From Candidatus Nanoarchaeia archaeon (GTDB lineage Archaea > Nanobdellota > Nanobdellia > Tiddalikarchaeales > Tiddalikarchaeaceae): a stretch of 6,274 nucleotides of DNA. Position numbers and translations under genes: made by a program. Positions 5,959 to 6,274 of the stretch are shown in pieces. The notes under the pieces were generated by a model, which worked only from the letters and a program-made list of their open reading frames with translations, made no database searches and had not been told where the DNA came from. The stretch covers positions 1 through 6,274 of the forward strand of contig JAQVLH010000065.1 of the NCBI GenBank assembly GCA_028704265.1. Reading direction: 5' to 3'. How positions within the stretch are numbered: the first letter of the stretch is position 1; each line of letters begins with the position of its first letter.

Positions 5959-6274
5959 ATGGCAGAAACTGCAGTTAATTATTCAAAAGCTGGATTCGCG
6001 TTTGAAAAAACTTTTATGGAAAATTTGGCATTATCTAAAGAAATTACTCAGCCATTCTATAAACCGTTAAAAGAGGGTGAAAAAGCCGATAAAACAAATA
6101 GGTCTAAGGCATTCATGATTAATTATAAACCTTCTAAGTTTTATACTAATCCAAAAATTTATGTCGGCGGCAAATGCATGGCTGAAAATGACGGGTGCGT
6201 GATTTTAGAGGCTGAAAGCGAATTTTTGGCAAATTTTACAGATAATATTTATGATGTTGATTTATATGAAATTG
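5959..6274 (+). CDS. Unrecognised protein, 5' part only
   Basis: The frame from the ATG at 5959 is open for 105 codons to the window edge and follows a well-placed promoter, so it is very probably a gene. The protein begins MAETAVNYSKAGFAFEK, has no signal peptide or membrane segment, and is mixed in charge. Notable points are a KPSKFYTNPKIYVGGK segment (about residues 58-73), followed by C74 and C81 bracketing MAENDG, and an acidic stretch (DNIYDVDLYE). Two cysteines 7 residues apart after a GGK turn could be structural, but I recognise no family. Base composition is less extreme than in the surface-protein gene. The rest of the gene is needed before any function can be proposed. Confidence 0.65.
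   Translation, partial: MAETAVNYSKAGFAFEKTFMENLALSKEITQPFYKPLKEGEKADKTNRSKAFMINYKPSKFYTNPKIYVGGKCMAENDGCVILEAESEFLANFTDNIYDVDLYEI

Overview
This is a very AT-rich, gene-dense window. It looks like an archaeal genome, most likely of the DPANN type (Woesearchaeota/Pacearchaeota-like). Four start codons (those at 4304 on minus, and 4381, 5161 and 5959 on plus) have a T/A-only or nearly T/A-only TATA-like box centred about 25-30 bases upstream and no Shine-Dalgarno sequence. That is the pattern of leaderless archaeal transcripts. The surface proteins (secreted, asparagine-rich, C-terminal membrane anchor) and an archaeal-type anaerobic ribonucleotide reductase point the same way. The lineage is inferred from style; no marker gene here proves it.

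Layout. The left part is on the minus strand. A 5' portion of a ribonucleotide reductase gene starts at 990 and runs off the left edge. Upstream of it is an 883-residue surface protein with beta-helix-like repeats (3725 to 1074), and then a hemerythrin HHE-domain protein (4304 to 3774). A divergent promoter region at 4305-4380 separates these from the plus-strand genes. Those are a possible broken mini-gene (4381-4480), a YkgJ-type cysteine-cluster protein (4530-5123), a secreted protein with two SbsA/Big_5-like Ig domains (5161-5925), and an unrecognised gene cut by the right edge (from 5959).

The most notable feature is the reductase gene. Its first ~145 codons encode a complete NrdR, the zinc-ribbon/ATP-cone repressor of ribonucleotide reductase genes that is normally a separate bacterial protein. 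This continues without a stop into a second ATP-cone and the start of the NrdD catalytic domain. A nucleotide-sensing repressor thus appears covalently joined to the enzyme whose genes it normally controls. The promoter of the gene carries two perfect 10-bp palindromes that could be its own operator.

The remaining genes suggest an anaerobe that handles iron and oxygen (oxygen-sensitive glycyl-radical reductase, di-iron hemerythrin, metal-cluster cysteine protein) and a cell-surface programme (two exported proteins). They mostly have their own promoters, so there is no evidence for one large operon. No RNA genes, CRISPR arrays, insertion sequences or tRNAs were seen.
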